Assembly (NCBI GenBank): GCA_900169235.1
Contig: FWCC01000348.1
Location: 62,001-126,000, forward strand
Source of the DNA: Zarea fungicola
Lineage: Eukaryota; Ascomycota; Sordariomycetes; Hypocreales; Cordycipitaceae
Reading direction: 5' to 3'
Length of the DNA stretch: 64,000 nucleotides
Positions 1-10,827 of the stretch are shown here, in pieces. A program made the translations under genes and the position numbers. The notes under the pieces were generated by a model, which was not told the origin of the DNA, made no database searches, and was given only the letters and a program-made list of their open reading frames with translations. Numbering within the stretch: the stretch's first letter is position 1; every line of letters starts with the position of its first letter.

Positions 1-1
1 C

Positions 2-460
2 ATCTGGTATCGCCTCACCACCGAGCCACGTTTCCGGCAGCTGGGATCGTTTGATGTGCCGGAGACATTCCTCAAACCCGGATTACTCGGCGTTTTTGGC
101 TTCCCCATTGGTCTACTGGTGTTTGGCTGGGCGGCGCGCGCCTCGGTGCCGTGGCCTGTACCCACACTCGGCATTGTCATTGTGTGTGGCTGCTCATTCG
201 TCGTCGGACTGGGCATCTTTATCCATCTCCCGCTAAGCTACCCACAGTACGCAGCGAGTCTCTTTGCGGCGAATGATGCGCTTCGAAGCTCTTTCGCCAC
301 GGCTGCCATATTGTTTGGCAGACCGTTGTATATAAATCTTGGCGTTGGAAAAGGGTGCAGCCTTCTTGCTGGAATAAGTTTTCTTGGCGTTTTTGGTTTC
401 TGGTATCTGTATTTGTACGGCGACAAGCTGCGAAAGCGTAGCAAGTTTACTGTTCAGTAA
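2..460 (+). CDS. MFS drug/polyamine-type transporter, 3' end only
   Basis: The reading frame is open from base 2 to a TAA at 458-460, so this is the C-terminal ~152 residues of a gene that begins before the window. It shows at least three hydrophobic segments, and the stretch around YPQYAASLFAANDALRSS followed by a glycine-rich helix (LGVGKGCSLLAG) and a short basic tail (DKLRKRSK) is the usual end of fungal DHA1-type multidrug/polyamine transporters. Such proteins are proton antiporters in the plasma membrane exporting drugs or polyamines; the substrate cannot be told from this piece. No splice signal interrupts the visible part. It converges with the Zn2Cys6 regulator to the right, their stop codons being about 160 bp apart. 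The family call rests on the C-terminal half alone. Confidence 0.8.
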   Translation: MWYRLTTEPRFRQLGSFDVPETFLKPGLLGVFGFPIGLLVFGWAARASVPWPVPTLGIVIVCGCSFVVGLGIFIHLPLSYPQYAASLFAANDALRSSFATAAILFGRPLYINLGVGKGCSLLAGISFLGVFGFWYLYLYGDKLRKRSKFTVQ

Positions 461-617
461 TATTGTGGCGAAATGGTAGCACAGGAAATGGACCATGCTG
501 TCAATTGTTAATCTCCTCTCATTAATATACCCGGCGTTTTCTCGGAAGTGTGGAGGATGGGCTTTTGTGTGTTGAATTGAGAGTGCAATGGTCCATATAT
601 TTCGGTCGTCAATGCCA

Positions 618-2497
618 TCAAGCAGTCTCAAGTGTATTTATCCACTGTTCCCCGATTATGTTGGCCCAAATTGTCTCCTCCGAGGGAGGAAATATGGTGG
701 TTGGTGTCGAAATAGGTGGAGGTGCACATATAGTCTTTGTCTGCAGTAGGTCGTTGGCAATCAGCTTGAGCTCTTTTATCATGCGCTTTGCCCGGGGCCA
801 AATGTCCTCGTAGTGTTTTAGTGTCCCAAGCGTAACTCGAATTCGTGAACGTGCTGCACGCGTGTCCTCGGCGTCAAAGGCCACTTTGCAGGCGACAAGG
901 TGGGCAATGGTGCAGCAGGCAATCATGCAGATGATAAAAGGCGATAGCTGCACAGCTCGTATGGGAAGCATTACGAGGCACTGGTTTTGTTTGCGAATTG
1001 CCTGGAACAGCTTTTCCGAGTGCATGTCGTGCTCGGGCGCGTTGATGAGATTGGTGTTGGTGTTTATTAACGGTGGGGGTGGCGGCCGGCAGCTCGACCG
1101 CTCTTCTGCAGAATCATACTGTAGGCTCGACAAAGGCCTGTGAATAAAAGCCAGAGAGCTAAGAGGTGTCAAATTTTTTGAATAACGGCGAAACAGAGCC
1201 AACGACTTGAAAAATGTACTCACGTGTGCATCATCATGTGTGCCTGGAACATGAGCTGGTCAGACACTGTCGATTTTACAGGGAGCTCGCGCAGCTTTTC
1301 CGGCAGCATCAAGAACCAACTAAAAATGGTGGCTTCCCAGTCGCTGCAGACTCTTTCGGCATGTGATATGCTTTCGTACTGGGTGGATGCCTGCAACGAC
1401 GCCAAGTATATCGAACTGGCCTCTATATAGTAGGCAAAGGAGGAGTACGTCTGCTCAACTATTGCGTATTCCCGGTTTTGATACTCTTCAAAGGAGGGGG
1501 ATGTTGTTGGGATATCCTGTGTCAAGGTCAGTCATGCCTCGAGGTCATGTCTTTATGCGCATACCAAGCGGTTGTATTGCGTTTCATCACAGGGCAGGTT
1601 GACCTCCTGGACGTGGCCGGCAAGGAACTGGTGAAAGTCCCAGCGGATAATGGCAAAATTTGTATCGACCAGATAAATCATCCACCAGGTGCGGCGCCAG
1701 CTCTCCGCGAGGACAGGATCCAGTCCGGCTGCGGAGTTGGCAAAGTCGCTCGTATTCATTCCTATACTTGTCGCCTGAGCAATGGCGAGGGCAAGCAGCT
1801 CACTGGCCCCGGTGATGTCGTCGCACATGCTCTTGGCCAGCGCCAGCAACAGTGTGGCTTGAACTGTGAAGCCGTCTACAACACCACCAACGCTGCCCAC
1901 AACGCTTTCATTTACAAATCTGCCGTCAACCAGGCCTTCGTACTCTTTGCTTTGGGGAGAGGACTCTCGATAGAATGAGCCGATGTATCGCATGACATTG
2001 GCGAGTTGGCCAAGGCTGGAGGATTCCGCGCTGTGCATCATCCGTACCCGAAAGGCTTTCTGGGGGAGCACAAAGGGATGACTTGGGTGGAAATACTGAT
2101 AGTAGAGATTGAGCAGAGCGCTGTCGGCGTCGTCAGCTGCGGATGGCGCCGTCGTTGATGGCATTGGCGTCGGCGTCGGCATCGACATCAATGGCACCTC
2201 GTTCTGAGGCATGTCTCGCAGAGAGATGCCCTCAGTCTCGCTACTCAGGGATGATTCGGCGTTGGAATGCGCAGCTACACTGGGAGATCTTGCCATGAAG
2301 GTTGCGACTCGGCGCTTCCGTGACTTTGCGGCTGCTGTGTTGATGGACTTGCGGCCTCGGCGTGATTCGGGGTATGAGCAGGGCTTGGAGAGCATCTCAC
2401 AGCGAGCACAGCTTGGCCGGACAGAGTCGCACTTGAGGTGTTGATTTCGACATTGCATGCAGGCCAGCGATGAACGGGCCGCTGAGAGAGACTCCAT
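618..2497 (-). CDS. Zn2Cys6 fungal-type transcription factor
   Basis: Three exons on the minus strand: 2497-1565, 1516-1224 and 1137-618, with introns 1564-1517 (gtatgc...acag) and 1223-1138 (gtgagt...acag). The exons sum to 582 codons, giving 581 aa. The ATG at 2497 was chosen because the frame further upstream has only a TTG. Residues 13-40 form a complete C6 cluster, C-x2-C-x6-C-x6-C-x2-C-x6-C (C13, C16, C23, C30, C33, C40), followed by a basic linker (GRKSINTAAAKSRKRR). Residues ~115-330 resemble the fungal-specific regulatory domain, including a WRRTWWMIYLVD motif. It should act in the nucleus as a DNA-binding regulator. Its only close neighbour is the convergent MFS transporter, which may be a target, but nothing in the sequence proves it. 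Confidence 0.88.
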
Positions 2498-3459
2498 GCC
2501 GGCGGAATGAGGGTTGCGAGATGTCGAGGCAAGAAGAGGTTGTTCAGGTACAGTGTGTGTCAAGGTCGTGACACACTGTCCGCGACAATTAAGACCGACA
2601 AGCTCCGAGATCCACCTGGAGAGCTTCAGCCGAGGGGAGTTCTAGCCTCCTCGACGTTGCAATTGCTTTGCAGTTTTCAACTAATAAAATTTAAAATTTT
2701 GATGATGATGCTCTACATCCGTTTTTTTTTCCGTCACCATCTGATTGGGCTTACAAAATGTGGTGAGACTGTTCCATTGAGCCGCTACAGCGAAGTGGCT
2801 TATAGGGGCTGACAGGAGTTTACAGGGCTCAAAGCGATCTGACTGGGGCTGTAGACGCCTGTGGCTGCCTGTACTACAGTGGGCTTTGTACGCCAGCGCT
2901 GCATCAGAACGAGAACACTGTCGTAAGTAGTATTTCCAAAAAGGAAAAAGACAAAAATAAATAAAAATAAATAAAGAAAATGTAGCAGACTTTGATGCCA
3001 TTTATTTATTAGTCATCTGTCTTTGCACTACTCTACTCTCCTGCTCTGTCTCATCTTGCATGACCGAGTACAGCGATGTAAGGTTTAGGGAACGGTAGTA
3101 AAAATCGATGCAATAAAATTTAATACAATGAATTTAGTATATTTTCATTAAAACAGATCCTTCATATTCCAGCTTTCTCTGATATCCTTCGCTGTCTCAT
3201 GTTAGCATGACTGAGTACAATGTGGTGGTGTGTCCGCTACAAATTACAAGAGGCAAGACCGTCACTCTGCTCTGTCGCCCATCCTCAAGTAATTTCAGGC
3301 AATTTTTTATAATCTTCAATGTATACATTGATCTTCTGCTATTTACAGGCTGATATAATAATTTCTCTCCACCTGTTGGCACCGGGTGCGGCACTGTCTG
3401 TCACTAATGTACACAGACCGTGTCCTGCTGGTGATGCCCTTACCTCAATCGACGGCCAT
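2498..3459. other. intergenic region between the Zn2Cys6 regulator and the GH25 gene
   Basis: No convincing gene. It holds A-rich low-complexity sequence (2935-2990) and an imperfect direct repeat of about 36 bp, at 3043-3078 and 3190-3225, sharing the pattern GCTSTGTCTCAT...GCATGACYGAGTACA. The open frames on both strands are short and lack family features. Confidence 0.5.
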
Positions 3460-4270
3460 CTAGCTGCCCCGCGCAATCTTCTGCAGCTGCGTGTACGCTC
3501 CATTGAAGATTTGCGAGTCACCACCGTACGCATACTTGTCGCTGTTCTGCCAGAATGTCTGATACGACCAGCCAGCAGGGATCTCGCCCACGCTGCTCGA
3601 GTACCGTGCCAGGCTCAGCGGGCACTTTTGGCCAAACGCCGCGCTGTTGCCCGTGCATGTCTTCCACCAGTCTGTCGTCGTGTAGATGATGGGGTACTGC
3701 GACGTGCGGGACTTGTAGTGTTCGACAAAGTCGCTGATCCAGTTGACCATGGCGCTCTGCGAGAGGCCGTAGCAGGTGGCTCCGCTTGGGTTGTATTCAA
3801 TGTCGAGCATGCCCTGTCAATATGTTAACATAAAACGCCTACACTCAGGCCAAACAAAAGTCATGTGTCTGATCGAGTACATACTGGCAGTGTGATGCCA
3901 TCACCGCTCCACCCACCACCATTTGCCAAAAAGAAATCGGCCTGCGCCGAACCAGACGATGAGTCGGGGTGTGCAAAGTGATAGCCGCCGCGGATGAAAC
4001 CAGCATTGGTCGCGCCAGTGTATTGCGAGCTAAAGGTGGAAGATTTGAAAGTAGTTCCCTCAGTAGCCTGCTCGAGTCAGACATGCATTCTCCACTGGCG
4101 TTCCGTCACGACAACGTTACCTTGATCATAACGAATCGAGCGCCGCTGCTGTATGCGCCTCCCCAGTTGACTGTCGGCTGGTAGCCTGAGACATCAAAGC
4201 CCTGCACCGTGGCCGAGGCGACCGAAGCGAGACCGACGATGCCGGCGACAATGGACGAGATGGACTTCAT
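3460..4270 (-). CDS. secreted GH25 muramidase (Chalaropsis-type lysozyme)
   Basis: Three exons: 4270-4121, 4067-3885 and 3813-3460. The introns (53 and 71 nt) are both phase 0 with GT...AG ends. The product is 228 aa. Residues 1-20 are a signal peptide ending in ...ASVASA. The mature protein starts with the GH25 hallmark FDVSGYQPTVNW (D26) and carries GMLDIEYN at 112-119, the Asp/Glu pair of the catalytic centre. It also has IIYTTTDWW and TFWQNSDKYAYGGDSQIFNG, typical of the C-terminal strand region of this TIM-barrel family. GH25 enzymes hydrolyse beta-1,4 bonds between N-acetylmuramate and N-acetylglucosamine in bacterial peptidoglycan, so this is likely a secreted antibacterial or nutritional enzyme. 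The length is normal for fungal single-domain members. A TATA-like box lies ~65 bp upstream of the ATG. Confidence 0.93.
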
Positions 4271-4332
4271 TTTGAATTGCTGTTGCTGTGAAACGAGATT
4301 CAATGCACGACTTGGAACAGTAATACAAAGCG

Positions 4333-4340
4333 TATTTATA
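4333..4340 (-). promoter_or_regulatory. TATA-like box of the GH25 gene
   Basis: On the minus strand the sequence reads TATAAATA, 63-70 nt upstream of the GH25 ATG. The position and match are good for a fungal core promoter; function is inferred. Confidence 0.5.
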
Positions 4341-4849
4341 GTTGAATGATCGGCAGCCTCCGCTCATCCTCGCAGTCCATACTCAATTAAAAACGCCAAA
4401 GCTTGAAGAGCAGCACCCGACAGAGCAGACATGCTCCAACTGCAATGCAACAGTCATCTTGATCCGTTACTGATGCCCCTACCATCGATCCAGGCTTACT
4501 ACCGAAACGTGGGGAACCCGGCATTCAGCCAGAAGTCCAGCCATTCTGTTCTAGAAAAGGGAAACGTGCAGCCACCGGCGCCATCATAGGCCGTCAAGGT
4601 TGGGTGGGACTTGCACCATCAAGAATGTCGGCTGAATGTCACCAGTGGGGGCCTGGAAACGACGGACCCGAGCAGTCTCGCAAATGCCGGTGCCATTGCG
4701 GCAGAAATATGACCGAGTTTAGCTTCGTTCTGGAGCGAATCCGGCTTGGACTTGGTATTTTCCAGCAAACTCCTAGTTCTCCAAAGGAACAATCCCGATT
4801 ATCCGTAGCTCTCGGTGGCCATGTCACGCATCGATCCAGCGGCAGATTG

Positions 4850-5140
4850 TCATAACCATTTCTCCTCGGGGTATAACTGGCATCTGCACCCGAACCCCAA
4901 GTACGCCTCGCGCCCGTCCATCAACCCGCCATATCCGCAGATCGCCTTGCTAGCGTCGATGCAAGCCATTTTCCGTTTCTCCGTCTCCTGCCAGGACCCA
5001 GGCTCTCTTGGCACGGCAAAATCCTGGTAAAGTATCCAATAGCGTTCGGTGCCAATGAAAAGAAACATGGCCAGCTGATAATCTGCAGGCGGAGTAGGAA
5101 CCCCTTCCCCAAGACACGGGTTTCCTTCTTGGAAGCTCAT
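4850..5140 (-). CDS. hypothetical 96-aa protein
   Basis: An ATG-initiated frame of 96 codons with coding-like codon use. The C-terminal half is fairly rich in Cys and Tyr (KMACIDASKAICGYGG, LGFGCRCQLY). No family was recognised, no signal peptide or membrane segment is visible at this start, and no intron is needed. It may be part of a larger gene or a remnant; the region around it (4271-4849 and 5141-5808) shows nothing that could be joined to it with confidence. It could equally be a chance frame. Confidence 0.3.
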   Translation of the reverse strand: MSFQEGNPCLGEGVPTPPADYQLAMFLFIGTERYWILYQDFAVPREPGSWQETEKRKMACIDASKAICGYGGLMDGREAYLGFGCRCQLYPEEKWL

Positions 5141-5808
5141 AGTTCAACGTGAAGCTGATGACGTGCGTGGATTCCCGGCTACTGCCATTCACAGCAACCC
5201 CCTTGATCCCGTTTCGTTTCTGTTGAGATGCTGTGGCGCCGCCTCTTGCCACTATCACCTACCCTTTTGGGACGCATCAAAAACCAAGCCAAGACTAAAA
5301 GAGAAGAACAGCGCGTCACATCACGGCATTCGAATTGGTGGTTTATTCAGTTACAACCCTCCCTGTATCGCTGTCTGTCGATCCCCCACTAGTCCCTTCG
5401 CTGCAATGCAACTCCGACCCTACGGAGCTGGCCGGTGGGATTTTGGGCGACTTCCTAAAGGGGAAATACACACCGCGATGCTTTTGAGAGTGCAAGTGGA
5501 CGTGAGTTGCTCAATAAGAAATGAATTGCTCCAACTTGCATAATAAAATAGAGTCTCGGTTACAGGCTGCTCAAACCAGGGAGTACCTCACTGAGGGCAT
5601 GCAGCTATTTTTCAGTCTTGTGGCAGCCAAGGTCCAAAAGGTCCTGGCGGTGTATTGGAAGAAAAAAGACAAAGAAATGACCCATAGCAGAGGAATACTT
5701 AAAAAAAAACCCTTTTTAATCGATTTTATTCTCGATTTCGCTGGGCTTGCAGGTTGCCAGACTCCGTCTGCGCCTCCAAACCTCGACTCTCTCCGCGGTC
5801 GCGAGACA
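5141..5808. other. intergenic, nothing recognised
   Basis: Short overlapping frames on both strands have no domain features. A purine-rich stretch around 5660-5720 includes an A9 run. I see no gene, RNA or repeat here. Confidence 0.5.
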
Positions 5809-7643
5809 TCAACTCTCAATTGCCTTAAAAACAATTGGTAGCGAATAAATCTTCATACCAAACCAATCATGTCTCTCTGGAATCTGGAACCCCGGAGGAA
5901 AGCTTAGTTTGAAGTTTTTAAAGACGTAGGCTGTCAATAACATTAGCTCTGCATGCGCGACACTGTGTCGAGTTAGCACACGCTTAGAGGAGCTGCAGGG
6001 CGACTCGGCGCCAACTCTCGGGATCAAACTCACTTTTGACCCAGACACTGTCTTCTGCCCCTTGAAAATGAATAATGCTGCAAAGTACAAGGCTTTACCA
6101 GCCAGCGCTCGGGCCGGAATTCCCTCACGTCCGGACCCCACAGCTCCTCGCTGTAGTTCATCGTATAGGCCGACAGCGATACGATGGTCTTGTTGCAGTC
6201 AGCGAATAAGATTTTGCGAGTCAGCGAGCGCACAGATGATGAACCTACTCCTACTGGAATAACTTTTCCATCCACCACCAATGGTTTGGGGAGATTGTCC
6301 GGCACCACAGGAGGGAGACGTCCTGGAATGGCAATGGCCATTCGTATAGCCTCCTTGACACAAGCAACCTGAGCATTGCGCGTGAATTAGCCCTGGATAA
6401 AATTTTCCAATGGTACGAAGTTATTGACGAACCAGATATTCAACCTCCTCCAGCTCCATAAGTGGCAGCTCGCCTCTATCGTTCAGCTGCACTCGAGCCA
6501 GCGCGTCAACTAGCTTTTTGTGGATGTCATCATTCATGACAACGTGAAGCAAGCATATACTTATTGTTGTGCCAACAGTATCCGACCCAGAAAGTAACAG
6601 ATTGACTGCTTCTGCCATTCTTTGCTCTTGGGGAATGGGCAACAAAAAGTCAAACGACGCCACGTCCGATACATCCCCTGGCGAGGCGTGATGCTCAAGA
6701 CACCGTCCGGCAAACTTGGTAAGATCTGTTAAATCATACTCTTTTTACTCCATGCCACCGTGGACGGGGGAACTTACCGAATAAATCTCATTAAAATGCG
6801 CGTATTTCGCGTCGGGTAGCCATTCGCGGATACGGCGCAGAAATGGCCATTCAAAGTTGGTCCAGAACACGCCTCCAATACCGTCAAATGCATTTACCAA
6901 TTTCGCATCGAATGTATTCTCGGACTCGCTTATTGTGTCCCCTGGGTATCCAAAATTAGCGCACGCTGATACGTCGAAAATGAAGCACCTACAGTTGCAT
7001 GGGTTAGCCAGCCGAGCGAGCGCAGAATCCAATGCGCAAAAACACACTTCATTGCCTTGGTGACATTTATGGTAGGCTTGGACCTGGTATGATGTCGAAT
7101 TTTGCGCACCAAGATAAGAGCTCGCTCTTGGAAGAGATGCTCGCGCTTGAGTACAGCCGTCCGCGAGAAGAACGGGCTAAGCAATTGGCGACGGCCCTTG
7201 TGTAAATGAATATCCACCTCAGTAGAGAGGGAATGGGGGATATCAAACATGTCATAGAATCTATCATATTTCTTGAAATTATTTGTCTGGCTGTAAATGA
7301 CATTGTACGCCTCTGGATCGGTAATGTGCAGCTCGTTTGGGGCAATGCGCAGCGCCCTTGTCCCTGTTGGAGTCGGCATTCATTAGCCTCCAGAATCATC
7401 CGCACAAAGAGTGACCGTTGATATGATGGAGCATTTACCGTATTCTTTGTGAAACTGTTCAAATACTTCCTCCACACGACCAGTCATGGACGCCTTGTAC
7501 AGCCATCGTGTGGAGAGGGTAGCTGCAATTGGGCCTGGAAACTGAGCTAGTGGATGGGTTATACGATTGTAAACGAAGACTGTAAAGATCCATAGAATAA
7601 TCAACGCTATTATAGCAGTACAAACTTGAGGAGATGGAACCAC
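5809..7643 (-). CDS. cytochrome P450 monooxygenase; start codon unclear, possibly 5'-damaged
   Basis: Seven exons: 7643-7439, 7363-7048, 6988-6778, 6714-6433, 6368-6249, 6188-6034 and 5962-5809. They total 481 codons with consistent phases. The intron at 6248-6189 has no stop and a length divisible by 3, but removing it restores the conserved IPVG|TIVS junction and it has a CTGAC branch site. All core P450 marks are present: an N-terminal membrane anchor followed by FPGP, an I-helix LLLSGSDTVGTT, KEAIR (ExxR), FRPERW, and the haem loop FSRGRRQCLG with its Cys ligand. It would oxidise a small molecule at the ER, using a CPR partner. The coding frame has no upstream ATG: it starts with GTG at 7643. 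An ATG at 7672 is in a different frame, which could mean a 1-nt lesion or an unseen 5' exon. It stands next to a broken methyltransferase and a broken prenyltransferase. Confidence 0.8.
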
Positions 7644-7672
7644 GGCAGAGAAATGGCAAGGACGGACTCCAT

Positions 7673-8479
7673 TATCTGATGTTGCGAATGAACAGAGGTA
7701 GCCATTGCATTTCGTGGAAGAGCAATCAAGCTCTGCTGAGAATGACTTTGGGATTTGAAAGTCGGCCAGTAGTGGTCAAACAGCCTTTACATCCAGGAAT
7801 GGTGGAGACGTCGTTACTCTGCTTTGCTGGGTTGCCTTAATACATGCGCATATACGACGGGAATGGTTTCCGGCCTGGCAAGAGCGGGGATTCAATATAC
7901 AGATGCAAGAAACGAACCACAGAAGAGAGAAAACCTGTAACTAGTTTTTCTCAGCTTGCCTCGGAGGTTCAAAAAATGGAGGTGAGAGAAGCTGAACTTC
8001 TATCGTAGGTAAGACTGAAGCTAAATCTGCAACCTGGATCTGCTTTTACTAATGTGTCCCGCTCGGGATACAACTCAACGCGTCACTACCCATGTTTGCC
8101 TTTTGGTACATACATGCAGGGGAACACAAAATTTCCTGTTTTCCTGAAGCCTGAACAGCGCGGAATGTGGGACAGAGACACGATAGTCTGAGTTGTTTGT
8201 GTTCCTCTTTTGAAACCTGCTGGCGACGATCCATGCCGGAGGGCGCCGGAGCTTGTTCCGCCATCGGTCTCCCGTGTTGGGGGCCAAGATCGCGTTAGGC
8301 CCGACAACCACTTCCGCTCATTGAAATATGGAATTCTGTTATATTTGATTTTTTCCTACAAAATTCTCTTCAAAGACTCATTCATAGTGCAGCAACAAAG
8401 CTTCGTCACACATTTCAATTTCAAAAGCTTTACCACCTAGCACCTTTGACTGACATATCCTCTTCTTCAATATCCAATC
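7673..8479. other. divergent promoter region between P450 and methyltransferase
   Basis: About 0.8 kb between two genes transcribed away from each other, so it probably held shared promoter elements of the P450/methyltransferase pair. No clear TATA pair, repeat or small gene was recognised. The frame at 8049-8264 on the minus strand has no supporting features. Confidence 0.4.
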
Positions 8480-9872
8480 ATGGAAGCAAACGCTGAGACT
8501 TTATTCGACTGCCTTGGAAAAAGATATGAAGACGCATTCGCGAATAGTCCTAACCTTTGTGGCCTCGTGGAGCAAGTTGCTAGGAAGCTGCCACCAAATA
8601 GCAGAGTGCTAGATGTTGGAAGCGGAACGGGTCGACCAGTTGCGCACACTCTTGCAGTCACTGGCCACCAGGTGCATGGAATTGATATCTCTCAAACCAT
8701 GGTCGACATTGCATCCAACCAAGTGGCTGGAGCATTCACAAAAATGGAGATGCGAGAATATCAGCCCGAATTTCTTTTTGATGCTGTATTCGTGATACTC
8801 TCCTTGTTCCAGATTACTCCTGGCGAGACGCACTCAAATGCTACAAATTTGCCGAATGGCTGAAGCCGGGCGGTGCCATTGTCATTGGCGTGACCCCCAG
8901 CAACAGTCTTCCTGAAGACTCATACGTCTATGACGCAACCTGGGATTGTACAAGGCAGATGGAGAAGCCATGGATGGACAAGTACACCAATGAGACTTTT
9001 TTCTCCAAGGATGGTTGGCGAGGGATGCTTCAAAGTGCTGTGTTTGCCGTTGAGTCAGAGGTCTGCTACACCTTTGTGCCTGACGATCCTGATCACAAGC
9101 AGCCCGAGGATCATCTGCATCTGCTTGCAAGAAAGATGGAAAAGCTCCCGCTACTAGGGCCGTATCCTATTCCTGCTGCTCCCCCGGTCGAACTTGCCCC
9201 TGCGTTCCAAGATTACTGTTCAGACCGCCTGGAGAGCGAAGGCTTGGATAGTTTAATGAAGCGCTTGCATGGACAAAAGGTTCGATGTCTGGGGAATTTT
9301 GGCAAATGTAGGAACCGATTTTAAAAAACCCTAAAAACTAAAAAAAAAGAAAAAAGAAACTGTGAGAGCCAGTGGCTAATTCAGCTCTAGGGACCAATGC
9401 AGCATTTGATCATTTTGATGGGCCGCTCGACTGTCTGTCATTTCCTTCCGATGCCTTTGACGTGGCTTTGGTGCTGTGGAAACTCGACAACGTCAAAGAC
9501 ATTGACGCATCTTTGAAAGAGGTCGCACGTGTAGTCAAAAAAGACTCAGCTGGCCAAATTTTGGTCATTCAGGGAGCTCCAGACAACGAGTTTGTACAAT
9601 TTATCAACAATACGCCGCCACTGCCCACCATTAACCACCAAGGGCGTGTTCTTGCTGACGCCATGGATATTCTAGCCAGAGTGGGCTTTGCCGATAACAA
9701 TCTGACGCGCATAAATGGCAGCTACATTTTTCCAGAGGAATCTATTGCAAAGAGATGCAAGTCGGCCGCCAAACTATTGATAGCAGGAAACCTTGTGGAT
9801 GAAGAAGTGACATCCTCTCGAGGCTGGAATTGCACTTCAAGGGCAGTAAACACTCGATTGATGCCCAAATGA
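8480..9872 (+). pseudogene. two-domain SAM-dependent methyltransferase with a 1-nt frameshift
   Basis: It starts at ATG 8480. The first domain has SAM motif I (VLDVGSGTGRPVA) and motif II (VHGIDIS). Near 8810-8813 the frame shifts by one base: the protein before it ends in VILSLFQ, and the natural continuation (DYSWRDALKCYKFAEWLKPGG) lies in another frame. The two frames meet at a shared G, leaving no room for an intron, so one G appears to be lost. The next frame runs to 9307. An intron 9308-9372 (gtagga...ccag) then joins a second methyltransferase-like half, with a weak motif I (VRCLGNFGK) and a FPSDAFDVALVLWKLDNV segment, ending with TGA at 9870-9872. A tandem double-MTase layout of ~440 aa is unusual. 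As read, the gene would give a truncated 127-aa product. Substrate unknown. It is probably part of the P450/prenyltransferase block. A sequencing error is possible. Confidence 0.75.
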
Positions 9873-10827
9873 TTCTGCTGCAGGCAAGACTACTAGCCAA
9901 CTAGTTATGGCTTGGCGCAAGGCAGAGATGCTCCGAATTGGCTGCAGTTCTGCCAGCAATTTACTGCTGAAATTGTACAGTTGTAGGCCAGGAGCAGGTC
10001 ATGTAGTAAGAGCAGCACCACGCTAGTACTACATGCTGCTGCAAAAGGGCATCGGCGGGGGCAGATGCAATGGTACAATTGCTTCTAATTCGACTCTTCA
10101 GATTAATTTGACAGATCAGACCACCGCTTAACATGTGAATTATAATTGAAGATGGATGCTGCTGCCACTCCTAGTCGTAGTTATTGTCTGGGCAGCGACT
10201 GGCTTAACCATACAACTTGCAGAGAGCAGCCTCCTTGTCTTGCAACAATAAAAAAACATTGACCTGCATGACGAGTCCGACTTTGGACGAAGTGTGTAGC
10301 ATCTTAGAGGCCGCTGCTTGTTCCACTATAGGCCCGGTGTGATGTCGTACAGGGCCTTCTTAGTCTTTTCATTCCGCCTTCTTTTGGAGTGTACTGCATA
10401 GACACGTACGTTATAAGTCTCAAGTTCAGCTCCACGCACCAGCGCCGTATACTCCGCCTACTCCGCCAGAATACACCACTGTCTGTCTTGACAAGCATGA
10501 TGACGTGGGAGGTGGCGGATATGCGTGCCGATGAGTAGCATTACTCGACTGCCAAGGATATGGCTAGGAGGTTGGTAGTATCTGGTGGAGGAGATGCAGT
10601 CTCTGCAGTACATCGGTTTGTGTCGGTGTATTCTCATCATCTCAGTTTAAAGCCAGATACTGGCAACAGTTCATCAACCCCGCCTTCAAGTTCTTACAAA
10701 GGATTCCTTCACTCCCATAACTCACAAAATATTCTCTACTTCTTTCCTCCCCATTTGCTGATTTATTCTTCCCATTACAGCAAGTTCCTCAACCACCTAC
10801 AATATCACTTGGGCAAAACTAGACATA
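9873..10827. other. intergenic between methyltransferase and prenyltransferase
   Basis: No gene recognised. The last 150 bp before 10828 are pyrimidine-rich with C/T tracts, as in many fungal promoters, and probably belong to the prenyltransferase gene. Confidence 0.45.

Noticed and set aside
233..631. 132-codon minus-strand frame opposite the MFS transporter end
   Set aside because: It lies antisense to clear transporter coding sequence and has no domain or signal features.
8800..8816. Explaining the methyltransferase frame change as an intron
   Set aside because: The two conserved frames share a base, leaving no room. A gtatt...ccag interval of 28 nt would be too short and would delete conserved residues.
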